DNA from: Candidatus Poribacteria bacterium
GTDB taxonomy: Bacteria > Poribacteria > WGA-4E > WGA-3G
NCBI GenBank assembly: GCA_022827885.1
Contig: JAJEIP010000137.1
Coordinates: 62,001-126,000, forward strand
Length of the DNA: 64,000 nt
Reading direction: 5' to 3'
The notes beneath the pieces are model-generated. The model did not search any database and was not told the DNA's origin. It saw only the letters and a list, made by a program, of their open reading frames with translations. Both the position numbers and the translations under genes were made by a program. Positions within the stretch are counted from its first letter, which is position 1; the number at the start of each line of letters is the position of its first letter. Of this stretch, positions 8,777 to 17,026 are shown piece after piece.

Positions 8777-10185
8777 AACGCCTTTGCAACCTGTGTAGCC
8801 GTCTCGACGATCCACGCCTGTTCTCTTTCATAAACTGTCCGCAGATCCAACCAGAAAAGACCCTCCTTGATTCTACCGATGATGGGGATTGTAGCGTTTC
8901 GGAACTGCGCAGCGAGCATTTCAGCGGAAACCTCCGAGGGTTCAAGGACAAGGGCGATACTCGGTAACGTCTCGACAGGAAGTGCCCCACTCCCGATCTG
9001 CCCATAGGTTTCGGAGACCTGAATATCCACTTTTTCTCCGAAGCGGGATTCTAACGCCGCTTTGAGCTCGGCTGCAAGGGTGTGGAGTGTCTCCATGGGT
9101 CGGGTATAGCGGTTGAGCATCGGAAACCGTTCCGTTAGGGTGTCGTCCGCTGTGAGATAGAGTTGCAACGTCGCTGACAAGCCAGCAATGATAAGTTTAT
9201 CGACTCGGAGTGCCCGCATCATCGGATTTTTACGCATCTTCTCGACCCATTCCGCTTTACCGACGATAATTCCGGCTTGGGGTCCACCGAGTAGCTTATC
9301 CCCGCTAAAGGTGACAATATCGACACCGCTGGCGATGCGTTCTCCGACGAGAGGTTCATGCGGGAGCCCATAAGTCGTCATGTCAATGAGCGCACCGCTC
9401 CCAAGGTCTTCCATCGTTGGGATGCCGTGCTGCGTCCCGAGTTCCGTCAGTTCTTCCATTGAAGGCGTTGACGTGAAACCGAGGATTTTGTAGTTGCTCG
9501 GATGCACCTTGAGTAAAAGTCCTGTGTTTTCATTGATAGCTTCGGCGTAATCTCGGAGATGGGTTCGGTTAGTAGTGCCGACTTCTCGGAGGATCGCACC
9601 ACTTGCCGCCATCACGTCAGGCACTCGAAATGCGCCACCGATTTCGATGAGTTCTCCACGCGAGACGATGACCTCTTTACCATGCGCCATCGTCTGAAGT
9701 GCGAGTAGAACCGCCGCGGCGTTATTGTTGACGACTGTGGATGCCTCGCAGCCGGTCAATTGCTGTAGGAGCGGTTCGGTGATCCTATCCCGATGCCCGC
9801 GTCTGCCTGTTGCGATGTCGTATTCGAGGTTGACGTAATTTTGTGCGGCTTGCTGGATGGCTTCACAGGTAGCCGTGCTTAACAGCGATCTGCCTAAGTT
9901 GGTGTGTGTAACCGTGCCTGTTGCGTTGACGACGGGACGCATACGCTCGCCTATCTTTTCCAGAATTTTCTGATGTGTCCGCTCGGCGTATTCCGCGTGT
10001 TCTGGGAGTTGCGTCTGGTTTCCGCTCAGGATGTCGTTTCGGATGTCGGCGACGACGGCGCGGAGTGCTTCCGTCACAACGGAACGCGCGTAGGTGGCTT
10101 GCAAGTCGAGCATTTCCTGCGTGTTCAGGAGTTTTTCGATGGCGGGCAGGTGCCGTAGAAGGTTTTTATGTGTGTTTGCGTTCAA
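8773..10185 (-). CDS. selA: L-seryl-tRNA(Sec) selenium transferase
   Basis: 470 residues using a TTG start at 10185 (GGAGA 6 bp upstream). This start fits the family's usual length (about 460) and first residues (NANTHKNLLRHLPAIEKLL), and it lies downstream of a strong promoter; a frame extended to the ATG at 10293 would begin upstream of that promoter. PLP fold-type I enzyme converting Ser-tRNA(Sec) to Sec-tRNA(Sec) with selenophosphate. Family motifs include VNATGTVTHTNLGRSLLS, ASTVVNNNAAAVLLAL, VSRGELIEIGGAFR and the PLP-lysine segment TFSGDKLLGGPQAGII. selB, selD and tRNA-Sec are not in the window. The likely Sec user in the window is the frame at 32266..32610. Confidence 0.93.
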   Translation of the reverse strand: MNANTHKNLLRHLPAIEKLLNTQEMLDLQATYARSVVTEALRAVVADIRNDILSGNQTQLPEHAEYAERTHQKILEKIGERMRPVVNATGTVTHTNLGRSLLSTATCEAIQQAAQNYVNLEYDIATGRRGHRDRITEPLLQQLTGCEASTVVNNNAAAVLLALQTMAHGKEVIVSRGELIEIGGAFRVPDVMAASGAILREVGTTNRTHLRDYAEAINENTGLLLKVHPSNYKILGFTSTPSMEELTELGTQHGIPTMEDLGSGALIDMTTYGLPHEPLVGERIASGVDIVTFSGDKLLGGPQAGIIVGKAEWVEKMRKNPMMRALRVDKLIIAGLSATLQLYLTADDTLTERFPMLNRYTRPMETLHTLAAELKAALESRFGEKVDIQVSETYGQIGSGALPVETLPSIALVLEPSEVSAEMLAAQFRNATIPIIGRIKEGLFWLDLRTVYEREQAWIVETATQVAKAL

Positions 10186-10224
10186 CCGCTGTCTCCATAA
10201 ATAGGTCTCTGGATTTTCGGGATT

Positions 10225-10253
10225 AGTATAGCATATTGTGGGAACGTTGTCAA
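10225..10253 (-). promoter_or_regulatory. Strong sigma70-type promoter of selA
   Basis: On minus, TTGACA (10248..10253), 17-bp spacer, TATACT (10225..10230). The predicted transcript starts near 10218, about 33 nt upstream of the TTG at 10185, consistent with that start codon. Confidence 0.8.
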
Positions 10254-10351
10254 ATGCACAAGACTTACTTTTCCATTTAAAATTTGACTGCATTCCCTCA
10301 ATTCTGGTAAACTTTACACGTTAGGACGCTAATTTATTCTAACAAGGAGCT

Positions 10352-10368
10352 GCACCCCGTAGGGGTGC
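10352..10368. repeat. GCACCCC-GTA-GGGGTGC hairpin between Shine-Dalgarno and ATG
   Basis: A perfect 7-bp inverted repeat with a 3-nt loop, between AAGGAG (10344..10349) and the ATG at 10381 of the small lipoprotein frame. When folded it would bring the Shine-Dalgarno close to the ATG. It looks like a mobile palindromic unit. Confidence 0.7.
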
Positions 10369-10380
10369 CATGTCTATAGA

Positions 10381-10671
10381 ATGAAAAGCCTATCATTGCT
10401 AACGCTGCTCTTCCTTATTGTAATCGGCATCATACGGTGTAGCGACACCGAAGATCCGCTTGAATCCGCAGACCTGACAGAAAACACCGCAACCGGTATC
10501 TTCACCGAATCAAAACACATCAAAGTCGTCCCCGCCGCACCCACCGCACCACAGACCCCCGGCACACCCTTCGTCAAAGAGGTCGGCTACTACAGCAACG
10601 CGCAACTCACCGAGCCGATTACCGAGTTGGTCAATAACAATAGGTTCAGGTTTTTGTGGAAGCCTTTTTAA
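10381..10671 (+). pseudogene. Truncated lipoprotein gene remnant
   Basis: 96 codons. MKSLSLLTLLFLIVIGIIRC is a lipoprotein signal with Cys at residue 20, then a Thr/Pro-rich linker (VVPAAPTAPQTPGTP) and FVKEVGYYSNAQLTEPITEL, which reads like the start of a larger extracellular beta-domain. The frame then changes character (NNNRFRFLWKPF) and stops. From about 10633 the sequence looks more coding on the minus strand (see the separate entry). I read it as the 5' remnant of a longer secreted-protein gene cut by a rearrangement; a genuine small lipoprotein is the alternative. Confidence 0.5.
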
Positions 10672-10782
10672 TGTTTCTTGTAAATACTTCAGTCCACGGT
10701 AGTGCGCTTTGAGATCTAAGACGCTAAAGTCAGTGTTTTGTATTGGTAAAGCGAGGAGAAAAACACGCGCAATGAATTGCAC
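10633..10782 (-). other. Possible foreign gene fragment, opposite strand
   Basis: On minus the frame from 10782 reads through FSVLDLKAHYRGLKYLQETL and KRLPQKPEPIVI, which looks like natural protein (amphipathic, no low complexity), then runs on as antisense of the lipoprotein remnant. It has no Shine-Dalgarno and no family I recognise. It may be the tail or middle of a gene brought in by the rearrangement that cut the 10381 frame. Confidence 0.3.
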
Positions 10783-10809
10783 TATTGCAAACCTAAGGAG
10801 GATATACGC

Positions 10810-11409
10810 ATGAAATATATGCGGTTGTTATTGATTCAATTTGTACTGCTTGTATTGGGATTGGTCGGTTATTGCATTGCTACTGAGATTGGCTTTGAGG
10901 CCGAAGACGCAGATGAAATTGTAGCAATCATGGAAATTTATGAAGATAAGAAAGCTTCAGGCGGTATGTATATCTCGGCGGGAAAGGGCGGGGGAGGTCG
11001 CCACCCCGGTAAAGCCGATTTCGTGATTAACGTTAGAACACCCGGTCAGTACACGATGTGGGGGCGGGTGATTGCCCAAGATACGGCGAAGGACTCTTTC
11101 CATGTCACAGTCGATCAGAAGAAAAGCCCACAACCGGGGGATGCCAACATGATCTGGGATACAGGTCAGCATCAGGAGTGGACGTGGTCAAAAGTAAAAT
11201 GGCGCGAAAAGAATCCGTTGACCTTTGATCTGAAACCGGGGAAACATACCGTTACATTTTGGTCTAGGGAAGGCGATACCCGTTTGGATGCCGTTTACAT
11301 GGCAATAGATCCCAACGCTGCCCCCAAACTACCGAATGAAATTGAGGGGTTTGCTGTGCATCCCCGGAATCGCTTAACGATAACTTGGGCGAAGCTAAAA
11401 AAACGGTAG
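10810..11409 (+). CDS. Secreted malectin/CBM-like protein with LTITWAKLK C-terminal tail
   Basis: 199 residues from the ATG at 10810, chosen for AAGGAGG 8 bp upstream and a signal peptide (MKYMRLLLIQFVLLVLGLVG). The body is a carbohydrate-binding beta-sandwich of the CBM6/malectin-like type: IGFEAEDAD near the mature N-terminus, FVINVRTPGQYTMWGRVIA, W.W..VKW, FDLKPGKHTVTFWSREGDTRLDAVYM. It ends VHPRNRLTITWAKLKKR, a divergent member of the tail shared with six other secreted proteins here. Probably exported and sugar-binding. It stands alone between a gene remnant and a convergent cytochrome gene. Confidence 0.8.
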   Translation: MKYMRLLLIQFVLLVLGLVGYCIATEIGFEAEDADEIVAIMEIYEDKKASGGMYISAGKGGGGRHPGKADFVINVRTPGQYTMWGRVIAQDTAKDSFHVTVDQKKSPQPGDANMIWDTGQHQEWTWSKVKWREKNPLTFDLKPGKHTVTFWSREGDTRLDAVYMAIDPNAAPKLPNEIEGFAVHPRNRLTITWAKLKKR

Positions 11410-11540
11410 GGCTGGACTCAAGCACTGTGACATCAGATGAATGACCCTGGTGGTTCATATTGAATCGTCATGTCTCTTTACCCCAACGCGTTTTATTGGG
11501 CGGCACAGGTTTTCGTTCAATTCAATCTGCGTGCTGGTGT

Positions 11541-14237
11541 TCACGGGTTGGGTAGCGGTTCATAACTGTTGGTGTGTTCGTGAATCCGTTGGCGTTCACG
11601 GTTGACATCCGGGTCTGCGCGGCGAGGGATCCCGGTGATTGCATCGACGGATTCGTCTGCCTTGAAGCGTAGGTAGAGTTTCTGCGATTTGGCGGCGAGC
11701 GAGGGGTTCTTGAGGGCACGGTAACACCGCATCATGTTGTAATGTGCGTCCAGATCTTCTGGGTTGACGGTGAGCGTCTTCTGGAATTCTGATAGCGCCG
11801 TTTCGTAGTTGCGTTTCAGGAAGTGCATACGTCCGAGTTTATTTCGGACACGGGTATCCCGCGGGAATTGCGAAGCAGCCTGCTGGAGATGTTCAATCGC
11901 TGTGTCGTAATTGCCATACGTCTCCTGAATGAGTGCGTAAAAGTAGTGGACCTTCGCGCGATGTGGGTTTTCAAGGGGCAATGTCTGCTGGATGTCAAAC
12001 GCCTTTTCAAGCATCACTTCTGCGCCTTGCATGTCTCCCTCTTGGATTCTAGCTCTTGCCACGTTTACCCATCCATCGAGGTATGTTGGTTCTATCTCGG
12101 TTACCTTTAAGAATGCGGTTTCTGCGGCTTTCAGATCGCCTTGTAGGAGTAACCCGATGCCGTAGTCGTTCCACCGTTCACGCGTATTTTCAGGTGGGGA
12201 TGACATAGAGCCTACATCGTCTACTTCGGCTGACGGCACAGGGACTGTGCCTGCTACTTTTAGGGTTGCTTTTGTAGATGCCATGACGACAATGGGTAGG
12301 TTTGGGATCTCCTTAATTTTTCCTGCGACATCCGAGGTGTCCCCTGTCCAGACCCATTTGCCGTCGTCGTAGCCTTTATCTACCTGAAAATCTGTGTCTT
12401 CTGGGTCGCGCACGCCAGCGTAAGCCCACTGTGTATGCCACCAATTGAATTTACGGTAATTGAGTTTCGCCTCCACTGTGAGCAGATTTCCACAATCGGA
12501 CGGGATTTCGAGTCGGTAGCGGGCGGTATCGGCGGCACCCGGCGGGATTGTGTTTGAATAGAGGACGGTTCGGGTTGCCCAAGCATTTCGTTTATTAATC
12601 AGGTTTCCGTGTGCATCCAGCATATAGGCACGATAAAAATGCGCGCCTGGGTCAACGGGTCCGTTTCCGTTCGGCGCGGCGATTCTGCCGTTCCAGAAGA
12701 CAATTTTACCGTTTTCGTCGGTGGCTTTCACTTCCAGCCAGATGTCGAATGCGTCGATGGTGCCAGTTGGAAAGCGGTGACCGACCCCCCGTGTGCGGAC
12801 GACGACATCGATCCGTGTGCTCTCACCTCTGACGATTTCAGGGTTTCCGTCACGTGGGATCGGTGCACCGTCTGCGAATAAATCTAACGTTACCACGTCA
12901 TCTTGCAAAAAGTCTGTTACAATTTTGAGTTGTTCTGGGTGTTGATTCACAAAGGGCAGTGCTGTGTTCGCGGCGGGGAATCGGTGGTTATGCACCTTTC
13001 CGTTGATATTCCCGGCATCTGTAGAGTCAACGAGTGGCATGTGGCAATCGACGCATTTCTTCGCCGTTTCGGGATAGTAGAAGGACAACGCACCTTGATG
13101 TGAGACCCCACTTTTCTGCCACTGATCGTAGTCGTTAAAACCGCGGAGCCATCGAAAGTTGTTGACCGGTTCGTCGAGATGCACTTTATGACAGGTTGAG
13201 CAGAATTCAGCGGTGTTTTCACGGTGGAACGGTTTGAGGAAGCTTTTCTTGTGAGGCTCCGGATCCAGTCGGATGAGGTAGTTGTGCAAATTGCGGATAA
13301 CAGGATTCTCGCTGGCGGCAATCTCGTGAAGGGGTGGGTATTTAATCACATACCCACTGTTACCCATCGTGTCTTTGACTTTTTCGATGGAATGGCATGC
13401 TGTGCAGGCGAGTCCTGCTTGAGCGGCGGGTGTATGGAGGTTTTCACGAATGGGTCTATCCATCACACCGTTGAGTAGGATTGCTGGGTCGTGGCATCCC
13501 CCGCACCATTTAGAGGGCTGGATACCGTTGACCTCCTGCATATAGATAATGGACTTGCGATACCACTGGTTATTGAAGGAGGAGAAATGGTGCGCGGATT
13601 CGTTCCACTGCCGATAGATATCTGGGTGGCAGCCCTTGGTAGCGCAGGTTTCCGATGTGAGAAAGAAGTCGGTTGGAATCAGACCGCCGGTCTCTGTTTC
13701 AACGGAGGCGGGGAAAAAATGACCGGTTGTGCCGCCACCTTCCTCATACATACTCGTGGGAGGGAGTGCGGGATTCTCGACGAGATATGTTTCATTGGGT
13801 AGATAGCGTTGTGCGAGTTTCGCGCCTATCGGGAAAAGGACGACAACAATTAGCACCCCGAGGCTAATTTTTTTGAATAATGGCGTGAGGCGTTCTTTGT
13901 CTCTTAAGAGGTGAATACAGAGGAGAAGACTCCCGACACTTACACTCACAATGTGTGTGATGAGTAGCCACCGATAGGGAGTTGTTGCACCGACAATCAT
14001 CAGATAGCCACCACTGATGATACCAACGACTATTCCGAGAATCCCTATTTGTCCGAGTGTTGAGAGGTGTCTGAATTGTCGGTAGACATAGATACTGAAT
14101 GGGATTATGAGAACAACACCGAGTCCAACGTGGAACAGGACGTTGAAAATATAAAAGAGCGTGGGTTCACCGAAGCTGAACAGGTACGCGCTGTTTATAA
14201 GTAGAATGAGGAAAGTAATCAGGAAAAGTTTTCGCAT
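11541..14237 (-). CDS. Membrane-anchored pentaheme cytochrome c with C-terminal TPRs
   Basis: 898 residues. The first 150 residues hold about five membrane helices (for example VLFHVGLGVVLIIPFSIYVY and IGILGIVVGIISGGYLMIVG). A periplasmic domain follows with heme-binding motifs CATKGCH (an unusual CX4CH), CGGCH, CTACH, CSTCH and CVDCH. A beta-rich segment comes next, then about five TPRs from residue 690 (AETAFLKVTEIEPTYLDGWV, YDTAIEHLQQAASQFPRDTR). The layout suggests quinol- or membrane-linked electron transfer with a protein-binding tail; the exact redox partner is unknown. It begins 2 bp after the SDR gene, probably one transcript. 11410..11540 holds no clear terminator. Confidence 0.85.
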   Translation of the reverse strand: MRKLFLITFLILLINSAYLFSFGEPTLFYIFNVLFHVGLGVVLIIPFSIYVYRQFRHLSTLGQIGILGIVVGIISGGYLMIVGATTPYRWLLITHIVSVSVGSLLLCIHLLRDKERLTPLFKKISLGVLIVVVLFPIGAKLAQRYLPNETYLVENPALPPTSMYEEGGGTTGHFFPASVETETGGLIPTDFFLTSETCATKGCHPDIYRQWNESAHHFSSFNNQWYRKSIIYMQEVNGIQPSKWCGGCHDPAILLNGVMDRPIRENLHTPAAQAGLACTACHSIEKVKDTMGNSGYVIKYPPLHEIAASENPVIRNLHNYLIRLDPEPHKKSFLKPFHRENTAEFCSTCHKVHLDEPVNNFRWLRGFNDYDQWQKSGVSHQGALSFYYPETAKKCVDCHMPLVDSTDAGNINGKVHNHRFPAANTALPFVNQHPEQLKIVTDFLQDDVVTLDLFADGAPIPRDGNPEIVRGESTRIDVVVRTRGVGHRFPTGTIDAFDIWLEVKATDENGKIVFWNGRIAAPNGNGPVDPGAHFYRAYMLDAHGNLINKRNAWATRTVLYSNTIPPGAADTARYRLEIPSDCGNLLTVEAKLNYRKFNWWHTQWAYAGVRDPEDTDFQVDKGYDDGKWVWTGDTSDVAGKIKEIPNLPIVVMASTKATLKVAGTVPVPSAEVDDVGSMSSPPENTRERWNDYGIGLLLQGDLKAAETAFLKVTEIEPTYLDGWVNVARARIQEGDMQGAEVMLEKAFDIQQTLPLENPHRAKVHYFYALIQETYGNYDTAIEHLQQAASQFPRDTRVRNKLGRMHFLKRNYETALSEFQKTLTVNPEDLDAHYNMMRCYRALKNPSLAAKSQKLYLRFKADESVDAITGIPRRADPDVNRERQRIHEHTNSYEPLPNP

Positions 14238-14239
14238 TT

Positions 14240-14989
14240 TTATCCGGCAGTGTAGCCGCCATCAATCGGTAAGGCGATGCCCGTAACGAAGGCAGACTCG
14301 TCGGAGGCAAGGTAGAGTGCACCGTAGGCGATCTCTTCGGGTTGCGCGAGCCTACGCATCGGATGTCTGTCTGCCAGCGTCTTGTATTCAGCTGGCGTTT
14401 TGATGACCCCCGCGACTAACGGCGTTTCAACGAAGCCGGGACAGATACAGTTAACCCGGATGTTCGCCTCGGCGTAGTCGAGTGCCATCCCACGGGTGAG
14501 GTTCGTCACACCCCCTTTGGAAGCGACATACGCTGCCCGAACGTCCGCCCCAACAAGCCCGTAGATAGAGGACAGATTGATAATGGAACCGCCACCATTT
14601 TCCAGCATGGCAGGGATCGCTGCTTTGGCACAGAGATAGACACCGGTGAGGTTCACATCTAAACACCGGCGCCAATCCTCCTCTGGCAAATCGCCGACAG
14701 GGAGTCGCATTGCAATGCCCGCACTGCTGAGCAGGATATCGAGTTTTCCGTAGGTGTTAAGGGTCTCGCGGACCATCCTTTCGGTATTGTCTGAAAGGGT
14801 CACATCGGTTTGGACATAGATCGCTTCGTTGCCTGCATCTCGAATAACGGCAACAGTCTGATTTGCACGGTCTTCATCGATATCGGCAACGACTATCTTC
14901 GCGCCGTGTTCGGCGAACAGGATCGCTGTGGCTTTTCCGATACCGGATGCAGCACCTGTAACGATGGCTACTTTGTCTTTGAGTCGCAT
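14240..14989 (-). CDS. SDR-family NAD(P)-dependent oxidoreductase
   Basis: 249 residues, classical SDR: cofactor motif TGAASGIGKA near residue 12, LLSSAGIA near 87, catalytic Ser in NLSSIYG near 139, YVASK near 152-156, and C-terminal FVTGIALPIDGGYT. This pattern is typical of FabG-like or glucose/cyclitol dehydrogenases; the substrate cannot be assigned. The ATG is preceded by CCATAAATTAAA, the same A/T-rich leader seen before the helicase gene, with no clear Shine-Dalgarno. It lies directly upstream of the multiheme cytochrome gene. Confidence 0.9.
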   Translation of the reverse strand: MRLKDKVAIVTGAASGIGKATAILFAEHGAKIVVADIDEDRANQTVAVIRDAGNEAIYVQTDVTLSDNTERMVRETLNTYGKLDILLSSAGIAMRLPVGDLPEEDWRRCLDVNLTGVYLCAKAAIPAMLENGGGSIINLSSIYGLVGADVRAAYVASKGGVTNLTRGMALDYAEANIRVNCICPGFVETPLVAGVIKTPAEYKTLADRHPMRRLAQPEEIAYGALYLASDESAFVTGIALPIDGGYTAG

Positions 14990-15049
14990 TTTAATTTATG
15001 GACCTCTGGATTGCCCTCCACGCTGTTAAGGGCAGGTTCTTGTTAGACT

Positions 15050-15141
15050 CAGCCGTAAGCGCAACTAACGGGCGCGCTGGATATACGCCGAGGATCGTTA
15101 TTCATTTAACCCGCCTCACCGATCCGCAAGGAAAAATTAAA
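15050..15141 (+). repeat. Dispersed leader repeat, full copy
   Basis: It contains GGATATACGCCGAGGATCG (also found in the copy at 6589, one base different) and ends CGATCCGCAAGGAAAAATT followed by AAAG. It sits at the 3' end of the opposing FAH-family gene, and its TTA (15137..15139) is that gene's stop codon. The hairpin end is degenerate here. Confidence 0.8.
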
Positions 15142-16066
15142 GCCCTTTTTCCGTCCATTCGGCGGGGTTCACTTCCGGTTCACCGATCTGGTTTCTGATC
15201 ATACCGATGTTTTCAACCTCAAGTTCAACGACATCGCCGGGTTGAATCCAGCGGTCGAGTTCCCACCCACACCCTTTTCCCACGGTGCCGGAACCTAAAA
15301 ACTCACCGGGATGGAGCGTCTCTGACTGCGAAACGAACGAAATCATTTCTTCAAATGAGTAATACATATCCGAGGTATTGCCGTCTGCCCAGACTTCGCC
15401 GTTGACTCTGGCGATCATTCGGAGGTTGTAGGGATCGCCGATTTCATCGGGTGTAACGAGGCAGGGGCCCATAATGTTGCTGTTATCAAAATCCTTGCCT
15501 TTGGCGGGACCGAGTGCCAGGGTCATGTGTCGGAATTGAATGTCCCGCGCACTGATGTCGTTGTAAATGGTATAACCCGCAATGTATTCGGAGGCTTCTG
15601 CTACAGGAATGTTTTTCCCGATTTTGCCGATATAGACACCCCACTCCAGTTCAAAATCGAGTTTTTGGGTGTAGTTGGGCCAGGTAACAACAGTTTCGTG
15701 TCCGGCAATGGAGGACGGACTCGTGCTGCCCCGGTAGTAGTTGGGGAGTTTGAACCATTCAGGTGAAATTTCTTTACCGGTAATCCGCGCAGCAGCGTCC
15801 ATGTGGGTTTTGAATACACCGAAATCCCGCAGGCTCGCAGGGCATGGAAACGGCGCGAGCAGCTGCACATCAGCAACGGGGACAGCGGTATTGGATAGGT
15901 CTGTGCGTTCAATGTACCCTTGCGCGTCGGCAAGGCAATTCTGTTCAAAGAATTGGGACATATCTGCGGCAACCTCGGTGAGGTCAACAATCCGGTCGCC
16001 ATCAATCCACGCACCGAGTTTGGGTAGGGTGTTCGTCGATTGGGTTTGAAAGGTAACAAGTTTCAT
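15137..16066 (-). CDS. Fumarylacetoacetate hydrolase (FAH) family protein
   Basis: 309 residues from the ATG at 16066; a frame extended to 16138 would run over the promoter. The start MKLVTFQTQ and the FAH-domain motifs are typical: LDFELEWGVYIGKIGKNIP (metal-binding E.E), AGYTIYNDISARDIQ, GKDFDNSNIMGPCLVTPDEI, and SGTVGKGCGWELDRWIQPGD near the end. Such enzymes cleave C-C bonds or decarboxylate in aromatic or sugar-acid catabolism with Mg2+; the substrate is unknown. Single gene with its own promoter. Its stop codon is provided by a dispersed repeat. Confidence 0.9.
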   Translation of the reverse strand: MKLVTFQTQSTNTLPKLGAWIDGDRIVDLTEVAADMSQFFEQNCLADAQGYIERTDLSNTAVPVADVQLLAPFPCPASLRDFGVFKTHMDAAARITGKEISPEWFKLPNYYRGSTSPSSIAGHETVVTWPNYTQKLDFELEWGVYIGKIGKNIPVAEASEYIAGYTIYNDISARDIQFRHMTLALGPAKGKDFDNSNIMGPCLVTPDEIGDPYNLRMIARVNGEVWADGNTSDMYYSFEEMISFVSQSETLHPGEFLGSGTVGKGCGWELDRWIQPGDVVELEVENIGMIRNQIGEPEVNPAEWTEKGL

Positions 16067-16120
16067 AATTATTTTTTTTCGGTGATTACGCCTCGCTGTT
16101 AAAATAGGTCTGTAACAGAG

Positions 16121-16149
16121 ATTATACGATAGATGCATTTAGAAATCAA
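16121..16149 (-). promoter_or_regulatory. Sigma70-type promoter of the FAH-family gene
   Basis: On minus, TTGATT (16144..16149), 17 bp, TATAAT (16121..16126). The predicted start is near 16114, giving a 5' leader of about 48 nt before the ATG at 16066. Confidence 0.75.
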
Positions 16150-16206
16150 TATTTTTTCGAGAAGAGATTTCCTTGCGTATGAGACGGAGATGTGGCATAA
16201 TTAGCC

Positions 16207-16218
16207 GTAAACGTTTAC
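16207..16218. promoter_or_regulatory. Palindrome GTAAACGTTTAC, LacI-family-like operator
   Basis: A perfect 12-bp palindrome with central CG, the style of operator bound by LacI/GalR-family repressors. It lies between the divergent FAH-family gene and the MNT-HEPN gene, 58 bp upstream of the latter's promoter--35 side of the FAH gene and 49 bp upstream of the MNT-HEPN ATG. No repressor gene is in the window. Confidence 0.5.
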
Positions 16219-16267
16219 CTGTAATCGCGATAAGTTCCTGTTGTAGATAGACCGAACAGCAGAGGAA

Positions 16268-17026
16268 ATGAACATGGTTACCCGGCAAGACATTCAATCG
16301 GTATGCGATGACATCGTGCGCGAATTCGCGCCGTTACAAGTGATGTTGTTCGGTTCTTATGCCTACGGCATGCCTACCGAGCGGTCGGATGTCGATCTGT
16401 TGGTGGTGATGCCGGTAGCGAAATCGGAAACCCGCCGACAAGAGATAGAGATTCGGGAACGTCTTGCGCGCCCTTTCCACCTGCATGTGCTCGTGCATTC
16501 GCCTGAAGACCTGGCATATCGCCTCGCTTATAACGACTGGTTCCTCCAAGAGATCACTGAAAAAGGCGAGGTGCTTTATGAAACTCCCAATTTTTTCTTG
16601 AAACCCGTAAAGAAGGAAACACACGTGATAAATCCATTGACAGAGGAATGGGTTCAAAAAGCGGAAGGCGATTATACTGTGGCGCAGCAAGTGCTTCAAG
16701 GACAGAATCCAGTAAACGATGCCATCTGTTTCCATGCCCAGCAATGTATTGAAAAGTATCTAAAGGCGTGGCTCCAGGAGGCGAACATCCCGTTTCCAAG
16801 GACCCACGATTTAAAAGAATTATTGGGACTAATTTTCCCGACTCGTCCGGATTGGGACGCGTGGCGGGAAGATTTTTCAAAGCTGTCGGAACATGCGGTG
16901 GATCCCCGTTACCCCGGAAAATTCGCGACCGACGACGAAGCGGCACACGCCATGCGTATCTGTGATGAGGTCCGACAAGCCGTGCGAGAGCAGTTAAAAC
17001 TACCCCTTGATAGGGCAAATAACTAA
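16268..17026 (+). CDS. MNT nucleotidyltransferase-HEPN fusion protein
   Basis: 252 residues. The N-terminal half is a minimal nucleotidyltransferase: VMLFGSYAYGMPTERSDVDL gives the GSx10DxD active site. The C-terminal half (from about residue 125) is a HEPN domain: WVQKAEGDYTVAQQVL, AICFHAQQCIEKYLKAWL, FPRTHDLKELL. The two domains are usually separate genes of an MNT/HEPN toxin-antitoxin pair, where MNT adenylylates (AMPylates) the HEPN RNase; here they form one chain. A strict HEPN RNase motif (Rx4-6H) is not evident, so the toxic activity may be absent. Met3 (16274) has the better spacing to AGAGGA and may be the real start. The stop overlaps the convergent peroxidase gene by 4 bp. Confidence 0.82.
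   Translation: MNMVTRQDIQSVCDDIVREFAPLQVMLFGSYAYGMPTERSDVDLLVVMPVAKSETRRQEIEIRERLARPFHLHVLVHSPEDLAYRLAYNDWFLQEITEKGEVLYETPNFFLKPVKKETHVINPLTEEWVQKAEGDYTVAQQVLQGQNPVNDAICFHAQQCIEKYLKAWLQEANIPFPRTHDLKELLGLIFPTRPDWDAWREDFSKLSEHAVDPRYPGKFATDDEAAHAMRICDEVRQAVREQLKLPLDRANN

Noticed and set aside
8135-8833. 232-codon plus-strand frame
   Set aside because: Antisense to the SUMF1 lipoprotein and the selA end; no family features.
10186-10293. N-terminal extension of selA from the ATG at 10293
   Set aside because: The promoter at 10225..10253 lies inside it and the residues are unlike SelA.
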